A stretch of DNA of 64,000 bases from Cymbomonas tetramitiformis (GCA_001247695.2 LGRX02026996.1:62001-126000), one strand, 5' to 3'. Shown: positions 10,701 through 21,677, counted from the first letter of the stretch. Program-made: numbers and translations. The notes: generated from the sequence alone by a model not told the origin.

Positions 10701-11605
10701 GGGGACTAGATATCCAGTATTGCCCCCTGTATGACATTCCTCGATGCATGTGACAGATGACTGCGTTATTCGGCTCGAGACCGCGAGTCACAGCGATAGA
10801 GACCGCGAGCCACGTGTTAGTGCTACCAGCGAGACACGTTACGTCTGAGAGACACTTTACGTCTGTCAATTAGCCGTACTCGTACAGCCGTGCATAGCTC
10901 ACGTAGCATAAGCTACTTAGACTCTCGTACTCTTATATGTTATATCTTTTACAGTCACATATCTCACGTTTCAGCCTCATATTTTTGCTTACAGCGATAG
11001 TTATAAAACACCGATATACAGAATATTCTACCATGTATGTGTTTCAAACTATCTATTAGGTTATGATTTACCACGACGCACCACTGCTTTTTCTGATCTC
11101 ACTCCCGATTTCAAATTAGCCGCCAAACGCGTGTTGAACTGGCAGTCAGCAAAATTATTTGATGATTGCCTTTTGCGGTTGAACTGACACTCCGCAGGTC
11201 AACCCGGCGTTAATTCTACATTGTTTTTACCTTTTATGATTGGGAATTCTTTTACGATTGCCCTCTCGGCCTTTCATTTAACTTCAATGTGAAAGCGCGT
11301 CCGTTAATCATCGCATCGCTCTGCCAAAATTTGAGGGACGCCTTAGATTTTAGGTAAATTACGAGCATTTGCGGTGGAAGCGCTGGCCAATTTTTTTTGA
11401 AAATTACGAAAACTTAACAAAAATCTTCATCTACAACCCTACGAGAACGACAAGCGCAACATCGTCACCTTCACCAACTCCAACGGACTGGAAGGACTAC
11501 CATGTCGTCGTTCACACCTACAACAACACCGGGATCCCAACCACCAACTGAAGAGCGTACGTAACTCACAAGCTCAACGACGTTTATTTACTTCACGTCA
11601 ACCTC
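10701..11605. other. No gene; probable 5' flank of Copia element
   Basis: AT-rich, only short ORFs. It may hold the 5' LTR or leader of the decayed Copia element that starts downstream, but I could not match it to a 3' LTR copy. Confidence 0.35.
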
Positions 11606-13694
11606 TTGCGACATCTCCAACGCTCGAAGAAATCTCCATCACGACCAACGCCCTTCTCCAAGATGTGCATGCGCTCACCGCCACCGTCGCTGAGCTCTCC
11701 ACCACCCTCGCCTCGCTTGGATCAGCATTTCAACGCTCATCTGCCCAGACCGACGAGATCTACGGGAATTACGTCACGAAGGAGGAACTCAACGACATTA
11801 ATCAACTCAACGAGACTGTCATCAACGACCTCATCAAAGTACGAGACGAGTGCAAGGACGCCACCTTACTGGCTCGCACTCTGGCGAGTAGAACTACTTC
11901 ATCTTCGACGCCATCTTCAGTCGTCATTACTTCGGACAAGCGATGTTTGACACCACGAAGGAATTGGAAACTATTCCAGAAGTAACGCCATTGGAACAAT
12001 CATCGAGATGGCCAAGCACTTCCCCCAACCAGGATCAAGCACATCATGGACGACAACACCAGCGCCTACAACACGCGCTCCACTACCCCTGACGTCGCTC
12101 CACTTCTGAAACAGCTGAAGACCGCCTACTACGCCCTCACCGATATTCACGAGCGTCAGCAACAACGAGATCTCCAATTGAACTTTCTCACCACGGGCGG
12201 CGACATTGTCTTCAAGAGATTCTGTGACGCCCTGACCCGTGTCCTCACCGCCACTCGACCTGGCCACGCCCCAGCACTACTTAATCTTCAACGCCGACTG
12301 AAGGACGAAGCCTACGACGGTATCTCCAATGGTCTTCTGGCTCAGCTTCTCCTTGCGGCTACTTGTGGCAACACACAAATTGTGTTGTCACAAATTGTGC
12401 AGAGCTCCCCGCAGGCTCAAGTGGACGGGAGACTGCTGTTACTTCACGTACACTGCCGCCTGATTACCTACCCCCCCTCCCTGGACAACTCCTTCCTCAC
12501 CAAGGCCAAAGCCCTACGGATCTCTGAGTCCGAGGACCCCGCCGTGAAGCTCAACACCTTCACCACCCTCATCGGCAACCACAGGCAGCTCCACCCCGCC
12601 TTCTCTGGACAGCAGGAGCAGGAGGTCCTCATTGAGATCTTGCGGGCCTCCCAGGACTCGGCTGAGCACCTGTTTTCCATCCCCCTGTACTTCGAGGTCA
12701 TCCGTGCCTACGACGAGGAGAACCGCTTGACCTCCTCTGGCTACCCCGGTGGTCTTCAGAAGTTCATTGACCATCGGGAAGGTATGGTACACCCAGGGCT
12801 CTGCCCACCATTCCCAGCTCCCTGGCTCTTCATCCCGCCCCCGAGCTGCCTCCATGACGGGGGAAGTCCGTGAGGGAGGGCGCGGCTCGGCTGACAAGGC
12901 CAAGCAGAAGGACAAGCACCCTAACGGGAAGGGCGGCAAGGGAGGCAAGGGGGGCAAGGGCGCACATCTTCGGACTATCACACCACCCCCATCCAGGCCC
13001 CGCTCACCACTACGGGGCGGCACCAGGAGTGACGTCCTCGAGCACGAGAAGGCCCTGTACAAGGCGGCCAAGCTCAAGCACTCCGGCTCCACCAACAAGG
13101 ACTCCACCCCCTCTGGCACCTGGCAAGGCCTGAAGTTCACCCCCTCCGACCCCAATGACAAGTCCATTGGCCACCCCTGCCGCTCCTGCAAGTTCAAGCA
13201 CGGCAAGACCGTCACCCACTCCCTCGGCAGGTTCGGATGTCCCTGCACACTGGCTGAGAAGGCCGACATGTGGATGAAAGCCGGCCCCCCTCATGCAGCC
13301 AGACCTGTGTTTCCGCCCCCATCCCCTCACACCCACACCCCCTGCCCCCATCCCACACCCCTCCGGCAGGTGCATCGAACAGCCACCGCGGCCGAGGCGC
13401 GACCCTCCGGCAGAGGGTCGCACAGCTCAAGGCAGCCACCCCCTTTCTACAGTGCACCATCCGGCTAAACGATCGACTTCCAGGCAGACCAGGAGTTTGA
13501 GGAGACTGAGTGGCCCGCCCTCAACAGTAAGCCCTGGATCCCACAGATCTCTGGCCCGTCACCTCACCCACCTCCCTCGGCTTCGGCCAACCACTTCTCC
13601 CCCAACCCCTTCAGCTCTCTCTCCCCCTCCGCGTCTCCACCCGACACCCACTTCTCCTTCCCCCAGCCGGAGCCCCCCTCCCTCCTTGCCTTCA
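11606..13694 (+). pseudogene. Copia-type gag region, frameshifted
   Basis: A coding-like stretch spread over frames. A coiled-coil segment (about 11620-11940) with heptad-like Leu/Ile is followed by a long alpha-helical Gag core at 12046-12800 (LLKQLKTAYYALTD, then LNLQRRL). After a shift of frame near 12780 come a Gly/Lys-rich spacer and a Cys/His cluster (CRSCKFKHG, later CPC) that may act as a nucleocapsid finger. A Pro/Ser-rich tail runs to the DNA-transposon insertion at 13695. At least two frameshifts are needed to join these pieces. Assignment as gag rests on order: it precedes protease-integrase-RT of Copia type on the same strand. Confidence 0.6.
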
Positions 13695-14766
13695 TGGCTA
13701 CTATCCCATGGTCCTTGTGGGAGGACCATAATCGATTATGGTCCTCCCACAAGGACCAATGTTGCAAGAATTTAATTGGGCATTGGTTCGGATCTAGCAG
13801 GCGCGCCCAATGATTTTTAGTATCAATGGGACATATATTAATTACTTCGATGCTTGGTCCGGCCTGGATCCACCCAATATATCCATGGCGTTCGCACTTG
13901 CGACAAGCACCCTCAACTTTTCAGATTGCATTTTTTCTGAAAATTCAAAAAGGCACAAAAAGATACGATGTCTTCAATAATTTGTTGGGAATAGTATGTG
14001 CAGGCTACACCTGCGTCCATGCGATCATATCGATCTTATACACATGTCCCCATCATATTTGGGTCATACGTCATCTTGGAGTGCATATATTGGCCATCTC
14101 TAATGCTTATTAACAACCGTACACCTTTTTAGTCGGTTTTTTAGCCGGAATGGGATAATCGGTGCAAACATGACCCATTATCCACGATGCCCGCTAGAGT
14201 GCATTCACAGTGTAGTAGGAGCGTATGGTGCTTAAACTTCTGAAGTATATCCATAAAATGATTTTTGGAAAGCTTAACATAAGCCATATGGGCAAGTATG
14301 TGAGCGATGTGCACTCGTTAGCTTGACGCGAAGTGAAAATTAGAAGTGCAAAAATCACAAAATCCTTATTTCACTCGGGAGTGATCAGCCGCCACGGTAA
14401 ACGAGAGAGATGGCGACTAGAGTGTGGACTATCCAACTAAGTTTTCATATTTGGTCATAAACTCAAGGTGTGCGACCATGCGCGGCCAACACCGCGCACC
14501 ATGCAACCGCTAGGACGGTTAAAGACTATGGTCCTTGTGGGAGGACCATCTTTTTTTCGACGATTTCGATAAAAAACATATCAAAAGCGCACCCTTTAAG
14601 CACGCCCCTCTAGCACACGCGTGGACGATCCTGTAGGGGAAATTATTCAATTGACTCATAAATATGATGCCAAAAGCACGTATACGCCTCAAAGATCCAC
14701 GTGGCACTCATAATAGTCATCGCGCGTTGGTCCTTGTGGGAGGACCATGAATTTGGATAGTAGCCA
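13695..14766. mobile_element. Non-autonomous DNA transposon, 1072 bp, copy 1 of family A
   Basis: The element starts TGGCTACTATCC and ends with its exact reverse complement, giving a 12-bp perfect terminal inverted repeat. It is flanked by a TTCA duplication (13691-13694 and 14767-14770). Just inside the left end a near-perfect 50-bp hairpin is built from TGGTCCTTGTGGGAGGACCA and its complement. Single copies of the same motif recur near 14525 and 14730. The interior is AT-rich and encodes no transposase. It is closely related in ends, hairpin and length to the element at 16508, and is inserted in the Copia gag tail. Confidence 0.88.
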
Positions 14767-14804
14767 TTCAGGTACTTCGACACCGTCACGGCTACAGTAC
14801 TGAC

Positions 14805-15175
14805 TTGAGGGAGGACCCCGACCACGAGGACCCCTCTTGGGAGAAGACAAAGCGGCAGAGGAAGCGGGACAGGGAGAAGCAGAAGAAGGCCAGGCAACAG
14901 CAGCAGAGGCATGACCGGCAGCACCAGGCAGCTGAGTCACTGGCTTCGGCCAACAGCACCGCCACCGCCCCAGTCCAGACAGGCATCACCGTGGACTGCA
15001 ACACCGAGTGCCCCGTACCTTACTTGACCGACCTCCTGACCGGCAGCACCTCAGTGGCATCCACCATCTCCGAAGACACTCTGGACACTGCCACCACCCC
15101 TCCCACCACCACCCCTCCCACCTCCCGGCCCTTGCCAGCTGAGCCTCAGGCTATTGGTATCCCCCCAGCCACCAC
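14805..15175 (+). pseudogene. Copia linker ORF, basic coil then Ser/Thr/Pro-rich
   Basis: After the family-A insertion a frame of about 125 codons resumes. It has a Lys/Arg/Gln-rich helical segment (KTKRQRKRDREKQKKARQQQ) and then an Ala/Thr/Pro-rich stretch that is cut by the MITE at 15180. It belongs to the region between gag and protease of the same Copia element. It has no recognisable enzyme motif; the basic segment could bind nucleic acid. Confidence 0.45.
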
Positions 15176-15179
15176 AATT

Positions 15180-15441
15180 CAAGGTAAGGTTTGCGCGGAG
15201 TCCAAAAATGCAAAAACTTTTCAAAATCTAGATTTTGAGATACGAGCGATTTAAGTTTGCGCTTAAGTATGGTTAAGTATGGGGGGTGACCGAGCGGTAT
15301 CGACCATAACTTTTCATTCACGTGGTCAATTTGATACCTGAAGTGCGCAATATGTACAGGGTGTACCGGGCAACCTATTTATCAAATAAAAGATTTTTGA
15401 AAAGTTTTTGCATTTTTGGACTCCGCGCAAACCTTACCTTG
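15180..15441. mobile_element. 262-bp MITE, copy 1 of family B
   Basis: Long, nearly perfect terminal inverted repeats begin CAAGGTAAGGTTTGCGCGG and extend about 45 bp on each side. AATT flanks both ends (15176-15179 and 15442-15445). As AATT is its own complement it could also be the tip of the repeat, but the second copy at 50289 shows a clear 4-bp duplication. The interior shares TATGGTTAAGTATGGG and CTATTTATCAAATAAAA with that copy. No coding capacity. Confidence 0.92.
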
Positions 15442-15608
15442 AATTGCACCTGCCACTGCATCCGTTCATACTGCAGTGCCTGGGATGGGGATGCATTGGG
15501 AGGGCACGCATACAGGCCGGCTCCACAGTCACTGCTGCCGTATACACCGCCGCACCACAGCCTAGCTGTAACACTCCCTCGGTCACACGCACCCTAGTAG
15601 CCATTGCC

Positions 15609-16442
15609 ATGCACTGGTTCTCCTTCACGGTTGCTGTGCTTCTCACACTTTTGCACATAACACTGACATACACATTCTATATGTCACCTCGGCCGGCTAC
15701 CACCTTCTCACAGCCGGCCTCTGCCAGTGCTTCGGCATCGGCCAATGCCTCCACACAGCCAGCCTCCGGTGGTGCCACGGCACCGGCTACTGCCTCACCT
15801 CAGCCGGCCTCCGGTGGTGCCACGGCACCGGCTACTGCCTCCACACAGCCAGCCTCCGGTGGTGCCACGGCACCGGCTACTGCCTCACCTCAGCCGGCCC
15901 CCGGTGGTGCCACGGCACCGGCCATTGCCTCGCCTCAGCCGACCTCCGGTGGCCTTGCCGCACCAGCTACTGCCTCTCCACAGCCGGCCTCCGCCAGTGC
16001 TACGGCACCGGCCAACCACACGCCACATTTGCCCTCCGGTGGTGTCACCGCAGCTCCCACCACACTCAGTGAGCCAGCAGCTGCCTCCACACCGCCCCTT
16101 GGACACAGTGCCGATGAGGCGCTTGTGGGCACACCCACCGATCACATCGTCTATACTGACGGTGCAACCGCCGCTGACACCCCTACACCTCTCAGCACTG
16201 CTCCTGAGGCCGACACTACAGTGGCCTCTGAGCAACCGCCTACACCCCGTGCCCCTGACAGCTCCCCAGCCCCCTCGGATGATACACCATACCCCGGGCT
16301 TGAGAGTCTTGGCCAGTGGGCCGATGTCTCCGAGTCAGACTGCGAGTCAGGCACCGAGGGCTATCCGCCCCAACACACACCTCCTCCTCCAGTATCCGAC
16401 ACTGACGGTACGGTGCCTGCTCAGCCCATCCACTGCCGATAG
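15609..16442 (+). CDS. Membrane-anchored Ala/Pro/Gly-repeat protein inside Copia element
   Basis: The chosen start (15609) opens with a hydrophobic segment of about 20 residues (FSFTVAVLLTLLHITLTY) typical of a signal anchor. A 15-residue, 45-bp repeat of the type QPASGGATAPATASP follows, about seven times (15756-16020), then an acidic Ser/Thr/Pro-rich tail. The frame is open back to 15408, but that part lies in the MITE. The architecture resembles an O-glycosylated stalk or cell-wall protein. Its position between gag and protease suggests either a captured host gene, an envelope-like ORF, or repeat expansion in a linker. The stop at 16442 lies just before a second transposon insertion. Confidence 0.5.
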   Translation: MHWFSFTVAVLLTLLHITLTYTFYMSPRPATTFSQPASASASASANASTQPASGGATAPATASPQPASGGATAPATASTQPASGGATAPATASPQPAPGGATAPAIASPQPTSGGLAAPATASPQPASASATAPANHTPHLPSGGVTAAPTTLSEPAAASTPPLGHSADEALVGTPTDHIVYTDGATAADTPTPLSTAPEADTTVASEQPPTPRAPDSSPAPSDDTPYPGLESLGQWADVSESDCESGTEGYPPQHTPPPPVSDTDGTVPAQPIHCR

Positions 16443-16507
16443 GGCAACTACACTGGCTACAGCGGGCACCCTGCCTGCATTGGTGGACACTGACCGGCTG
16501 GCTGCTA

Positions 16508-17590
16508 TGGCTACTGCCCCGCAGTCCTTGTGGTAGGACCAAATCGACGATTTGGTCCTACCACGAGGACCATTGTTCCGATAATTTAATTGGCCATCTC
16601 CCGTGATTTGTGGTGTCTAACCAATGAAAGGTGGTATATATAGGTCCTATATTAATTTATTTGAACGCTGGTTTGGCCTATATCCATCCCATATATCCAT
16701 GACGAACGCATTTCAAACCTCTACACTCAAAGTTTTCAAAACGGATTTTTTTGGAACATTCCAAATTTGGAAAATTAGTGACTCATCTTCAATATTTTTT
16801 TACCAATCATATATCAACACTACACCTGCGCGGATACCATCAAATTGAACCTATACATATGTCCCAATCATATTTGGGCGGTAGGTCCGGTTGGAATGCA
16901 TATATTGGCTCGTTGGCTCGTTGGCTTCCCCTCTAATATATTGGCTCGTTGGTTTCCCCCCTAAAACAGTGGTCACGCGAGCTGACCAGCCAGCCATCAT
17001 AATTGCTTGCTAGAGGGCATATATCGCAAGGTTGGTGTGTGCGGCACATTAAATCTTCAAGTATATATGTATTGCGAATTTCTGAAAGTCTAACATCATC
17101 CAAATATCTTATTTTTCGACTGGCGTGTACATTTTAGAATGGATGAATGTCAATTTCTAAAGTCCGAAATTCGCTAAATTCGGAATTTGCATTGTGTTGA
17201 ACATGCGCTATGCTGAAATAGAGCGGAAATGATGATGAGGGTGCGAAGTAACCGATTCAGTTATCTTATTTGGTCATAAACTCAAGATGTATAACGATGA
17301 GCATCACCGTGAGCCCCCCATGTGACTCCTAATACTCAAAATAACGGTGGTCCTTGTGGTAGGACCACCATTTTCTTCAAGCTTTTGGTGAAATTACACC
17401 CCTAAAGCGTGTCGTTCAACCACACACCTAAAGTCTCATGGGGGCCGCCGCTATAAGAAATAAAATTCATTTAACTCATCATAAACATCATGTGCAAATG
17501 TTGCCTGTGCCTCAAATAGTCGATTTAGTGATCGAAACCGCAATTGCCCATTGGTCCTTGTGGTAGGACCATGAATTTGGGTAGTAGCCA
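16508..17590. mobile_element. Non-autonomous DNA transposon, 1083 bp, copy 2 of family A
   Basis: The ends are TGGCTACTGCCC and the complement of TGGCTACTACCC (11 of 12 matching), flanked by a GCTA duplication (16504-16507 and 17591-17594). A subterminal hairpin of TCCTTGTGGTAGGACCA and its complement lies at 16522-16573. The same motif recurs near 17348 and 17552, mirroring copy 1. Shared interior phrases include TATATTAATT and CCCAATATATCCATGG versus CCCATATATCCATGAC. No transposase is encoded. Confidence 0.88.
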
Positions 17591-17911
17591 GCTACCTCAG
17601 ACACACACATGCAGCCCCCGGTCCCGTCCACAGTGCAGGCCTGTGCCGTCACACCGGATTTCGACTTCCCTCCTGTCCATGAATCTCAGGTACTCAGGAG
17701 GACACCTCGGAGACCACTACTATGTGGAAGCAGTTCATGACAGACACCTCGAGCTGCACTGACACACCCCGGCCCCGGCCAAACAGCTCACACCCTCCAG
17801 AGCACTCTCAGTGGGATTTTTCAGTTATGCCATCTCCCTCCTTCCATCAGCTTAATCAGTTCCTTGAGAACTACAGCCTAACACACCCCTCATATCGCAC
17901 CGACGACCCTG

Positions 17912-20596
17912 ATGAGGATTGGGCCCAGTTTGAGGTCTTTGATGACCACCATTTGGGCCCCACAGATCAGCACTGAGGTCTACGACCCTGCGGTTGCAGT
18001 GCCGTGGGGAGAGACCTCAGCTGCACCGACGGTGCCCCGCACTGTCTGTCACCACAGCACACCGGTGTTCCTCCCTCTGCTTGGGAAAGGCCGCCGTGCC
18101 TCTACTAACACGCACGGACAACTCCTTGTAGATTCAGGAGCCTCACATCTCCTCCTGAATAACAGGGAGCTCTTCGCTGAGTTGTCCCCGTGCACCTCCA
18201 GCATGACTACAGCCTCAGATAAGCATTACAGGCCTCACAGTGTCGGCACAGCCTCCCTTGATTTCCAGTACATCGACGGCAATTGGATCACACTCCCATT
18301 CATCCAAGCCTTCTATGATCCAAATGCCCCAAACCTCCTCTCAGTCCGCCAGATGCTCAGACACGGGGCCCGCTCCCCTGACTTCATCGACCACACGTGG
18401 CACCACGGTGCTTCCCTCTTTGACCTCTATGCCACTGGCAGAGACTATGTTGTCCACCCCAGCAGCTGGCGAGCCACCCCGTCTGCCCACTCCATCGCAC
18501 AGAGGAGACCCCTCCTGCAGCCTGCTCCCTCAGAGCTTGCAGAGAAGGGCACGGTTGACTGGATGGTTGCTAGGTCCGCCTACAGACAGTTTGCCCAGCA
18601 CAGTCCACACGGCTATTGTGACACAGACCTCTACACAGACGGCATCCCCTGCCCACGGGGTAACACACAGTGTCAGCAGTACTACTCCCTCCAGGACCCT
18701 GCTGAGGACCATGTCTGGTGCGGGCGCTCTTTCTGGGCCAACCCGCCCTTCATCAACTCCATCATCCAGAGGATGTTGATGAAGATGCTAGAGGACTTCT
18801 GGTTAGACCCTAATAACACCTCATACACGGGGTGTCTCCGGAAGTCACCATCCGCAGCCTGGTGGCCACTCACCTATCACTTTCAGGAGATAGCCACCAT
18901 CCCAGCAGGCACATCCGGCTTCTTCTCCCGCCCTCGCGCTGGTACCTACTCCCCCCAAGACCTCACAGATGCAGGAGAGGAGGGCGGTGCTGACCGTGTA
19001 TTCATCCAGGGGGCTCCGTTCGACACCACCATCCTTTTCAAGGATGCCACCACAGTCCCCAGGATTGACCCTCATCAGTACCTCCATGCCTGTCTGGGCC
19101 ACTACTCACACCAGTACATTGCTCACCTCTTCTCACAGGGGCTTCAGTTTGCAGTACCCAGACGACACCTCTCCATGAAGACACTCAGGACTATCCTGTC
19201 AGGCTGCGGGTGTGCTCATTGCAACACCTGGAATGCCAAACGCCCAGGACCCTTCAATGTATTTGACAGAGCCAACCGCAGACCGCCTCCGGCTTTGCCA
19301 GCCGACCACCGGCATGTCAAATGGGAACAGTCCGAGCCATTCCGGCACATATTTGCTGACATTTGGGGCACATGCAAACCCCCTGGCTACGACGAGTCAG
19401 TCTTCATCAGTGCCTTTAAGTGCCCCGTCTCTAAAAAGGCCTTCGGATTTGCCTCGCCTTCTAAGGGAGGCCAACACTTCCACCTCCAGTCTGTCCTTGA
19501 TGACATTCAGTCCCACGGCTTCACACCAGAGACCATCACTTTCCACACAGACTGTGCCACAGAGTACGCATCAGAGGAGATGAAGACATTGCTCCGACAG
19601 TACCGCATGCGTCACGAGACTGGTCCGCCATACATGCACGAGTTCCAGGCTCAGATTGAGGTGCTCTGGAGAGACATGCAGAAGATCATGAACAGCACCA
19701 TGCGCACATATGATGCCCCGCTGTACTCATGGCCTCTTGCTGCACTCCATGCCATTAACACAGTCCTCAATGTTATGCCTAACAAGCACATTGGGATGGA
19801 CACACCTCATCTCAGATACACTGGCCGTCACTTCGACTACACCGAGCTCCGGCCCTTCTGGTCCGAGTGCAATGTCTGGCAGGACCCCGCACAGCGCTCT
19901 AAGGCAGGAGCCAACGCTGACACTTCGGCTAAGCTCCAACCTAAGAGCAAGCCATACCGCTATGTCGGGAATCTCACACCAGGCAACTATCTACTGTATG
20001 CTTTGACACATGTGAAAGGGAAACTCAAGGCTCTCTCTAAGCCTACGTCTGTCACTGACCCTGATCTCATGGCTAAGACACTTGCCAACACTCACAACAC
20101 TCTGGCTGATCCCGCCTCCACAGCTATCTTCACAAAGAAGTTGTACCCCATCCGACGCCCCACAGCCTTCTCCTCCCCCGACATCCTCGAGCTTGCATGC
20201 AGCACCCACGAGACAGAGACCTTTGCATATGTCAAGGTCCAGTGTGCTAAACTCAGACATCCGGTCTGGGTGAAGCTCATACCCTATCTCCAGCTGGCCA
20301 AGAGCCACTATGCCACTCTCATCAGCTTCCTCAAGCACAAACACAAACATGGGGCACCTAATGTCTTTTACCCGTGTTTTGCTATGTGCTCGGCTAGGCC
20401 AACCGACCGGCAGAGGTATCACCCTGCAATCATCGTGTCTGTATGTAGACCATACGCCTCAGGTCCAGCACAGATATCAGGTGTACTTCGACTCTGCAGA
20501 CTCACACTCCACCTAGTATGCAGACACCGATGCTGTCATCATCTCCCCAGTGAGACCAGAAGGCCATGCTCCTTGCCCTCAGAGACGCAGACTTAG
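17912..20596 (+). CDS. Copia Pol: protease, Dam-like domain, integrase
   Basis: A continuous frame of 894 codons; the true start may be upstream or internal. An aspartic protease site LLVDSGASHLLLNN lies near residue 70, and a Copia-type NLLSV motif near 130. Residues about 225-330 form an inserted domain with W-x-N-P-P-F near 275 and DPNNTSY after it, matching the layout of phage-type Dam N6-adenine methyltransferases. The integrase follows: an HHCC finger (HACLGHYSH, then CGCAHC), D near 481 (FADIWG), D near 545 (FHTDCATEY) and E near 582, with about 35-residue D-E spacing. The order protease, integrase, RT places it in Copia (Pseudoviridae-like). The Dam-like insertion is unusual. Confidence 0.88.
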   Translation: MRIGPSLRSLMTTIWAPQISTEVYDPAVAVPWGETSAAPTVPRTVCHHSTPVFLPLLGKGRRASTNTHGQLLVDSGASHLLLNNRELFAELSPCTSSMTTASDKHYRPHSVGTASLDFQYIDGNWITLPFIQAFYDPNAPNLLSVRQMLRHGARSPDFIDHTWHHGASLFDLYATGRDYVVHPSSWRATPSAHSIAQRRPLLQPAPSELAEKGTVDWMVARSAYRQFAQHSPHGYCDTDLYTDGIPCPRGNTQCQQYYSLQDPAEDHVWCGRSFWANPPFINSIIQRMLMKMLEDFWLDPNNTSYTGCLRKSPSAAWWPLTYHFQEIATIPAGTSGFFSRPRAGTYSPQDLTDAGEEGGADRVFIQGAPFDTTILFKDATTVPRIDPHQYLHACLGHYSHQYIAHLFSQGLQFAVPRRHLSMKTLRTILSGCGCAHCNTWNAKRPGPFNVFDRANRRPPPALPADHRHVKWEQSEPFRHIFADIWGTCKPPGYDESVFISAFKCPVSKKAFGFASPSKGGQHFHLQSVLDDIQSHGFTPETITFHTDCATEYASEEMKTLLRQYRMRHETGPPYMHEFQAQIEVLWRDMQKIMNSTMRTYDAPLYSWPLAALHAINTVLNVMPNKHIGMDTPHLRYTGRHFDYTELRPFWSECNVWQDPAQRSKAGANADTSAKLQPKSKPYRYVGNLTPGNYLLYALTHVKGKLKALSKPTSVTDPDLMAKTLANTHNTLADPASTAIFTKKLYPIRRPTAFSSPDILELACSTHETETFAYVKVQCAKLRHPVWVKLIPYLQLAKSHYATLISFLKHKHKHGAPNVFYPCFAMCSARPTDRQRYHPAIIVSVCRPYASGPAQISGVLRLCRLTLHLVCRHRCCHHLPSETRRPCSLPSETQT

Positions 20597-21385
20597 ACCC
20601 CGCAGACTTCCCGAGTGATGCCTTCATGGACGAGCTAGACCCCGCTACATACAGACAGGCTCAGGTTAGCCCTAATTGGAGAAATGGCACAAAGCCATTG
20701 AGTCAAGGATTGACGGCATACTTCAGCCAGACAGGGCCGATCCAGTCACCGCCTTCCCCCCAGGCTCCACCGTCCTCCCCAGTAAGTTTGTCTTTAAGCT
20801 CAAGAAGCTGACAGCCGGCTCCCTTGACAAGTTCAAGGCCAGATGCACCACCAGAGGAGACATGGACAGCACCTTCTATGAAGAGGCGGAGACCTTTGCC
20901 CCTACAGTACACCTCAGCTCACCACCTTCAGACTCCTCCTAGCGCTCTGCCTGACACACAGACTCATGCCATACCACTATGATGTCTCTCAGGCTTTCCT
21001 CCAGGCTCCAATACCCGAGGATGAGCGGTACTATGCCAGGTTTCCGAAGGGATACGTCCATCCCCTAGGATATGTAGGTGCCTATATGAAGAAGGCACTC
21101 TACGGGCATCGGACCAGACCAGCGGGTGCCTACTGATGCCGCTACTCGCTGTGCTAAGGTGGCCGGAGGGGTGGTGGATCCTGACCTGCGGGTTGCGCCC
21201 CGCTCCACTATGGGCACGATTGTGGCGCCACCAAGCACATCTTCGACTCTATTATGAAGGTGTTCACCGAGGATGATGATGGTGACCACCGTGGTGACCA
21301 CTTTGGTGACCACTTTGATGACTCCATCCCCGATCTGGACTCGGGCTCCGACTCGCATGAGGATGATGATCCCGAGGCTTGTCAG
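20566..21385 (+). pseudogene. Copia reverse transcriptase / RNase H remnant
   Basis: The RT N-terminus is readable in pieces: WHKAIESRIDGIL, then LPSKFVFKLKKL, KARCTTRGD and ETFAPTVHL. After a frameshift near 20930 come RLLLALCLTHRL, YDVSQAFLQAPIPEDE and KKALYG. The catalytic YxDD region is absent: the sequence jumps near 21140 to a short piece ending GATKHIFDSIM, resembling the TKHI motif of Copia RNase H. The C-terminal tail is acidic and His-rich. The gene is therefore dead by internal deletion and frameshift. Confidence 0.75.
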
Positions 21386-21677
21386 CAGGGAAAATATCTT
21401 CCGTTGAGCTGGTACGGCCCCAAATCAAAATTCCTTTCGGGCCGCCTTCGGGCCGCCCGGTCCAAACTACAAAATGCCCGCCGCAGGCGCGAAAATTTTA
21501 ATCTTAAGTATGTGAAAATACAAAATTCGCAAAAAAATCATCAAAATTTTTAGAAGTTTGCGCCAAATTGGTTCGGCCCCAAAGCAATTTCTCATTCGGC
21601 CCCTCTTCGGCCCGGGCCTCATTTTGGCGACTCATTTCGGCCCGGGGCCGGCCAATTGGGGTAAGGTATCTTCCCTG
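21386..21677. mobile_element. 292-bp hAT-type MITE
   Basis: The ends are CAGGGAAAATATCTTCC and the complement of CAGGGAAGATACCTTAC. An exact 8-bp duplication CTTGTCAG flanks the element (21378-21385 and 21678-21685). An 8-bp duplication with CAGGG ends is characteristic of the hAT superfamily. The interior has alternating CGGCCC-rich and AT-rich parts and no ORF of note. It interrupts the 3' end of the Copia element. Confidence 0.9.

Noticed and set aside
15408..15608. N-terminal extension of the Ala/Pro-repeat ORF
   Set aside because: The first part is the arm of the 262-bp MITE, so the original protein cannot have started there; the Met at 15609 was preferred.
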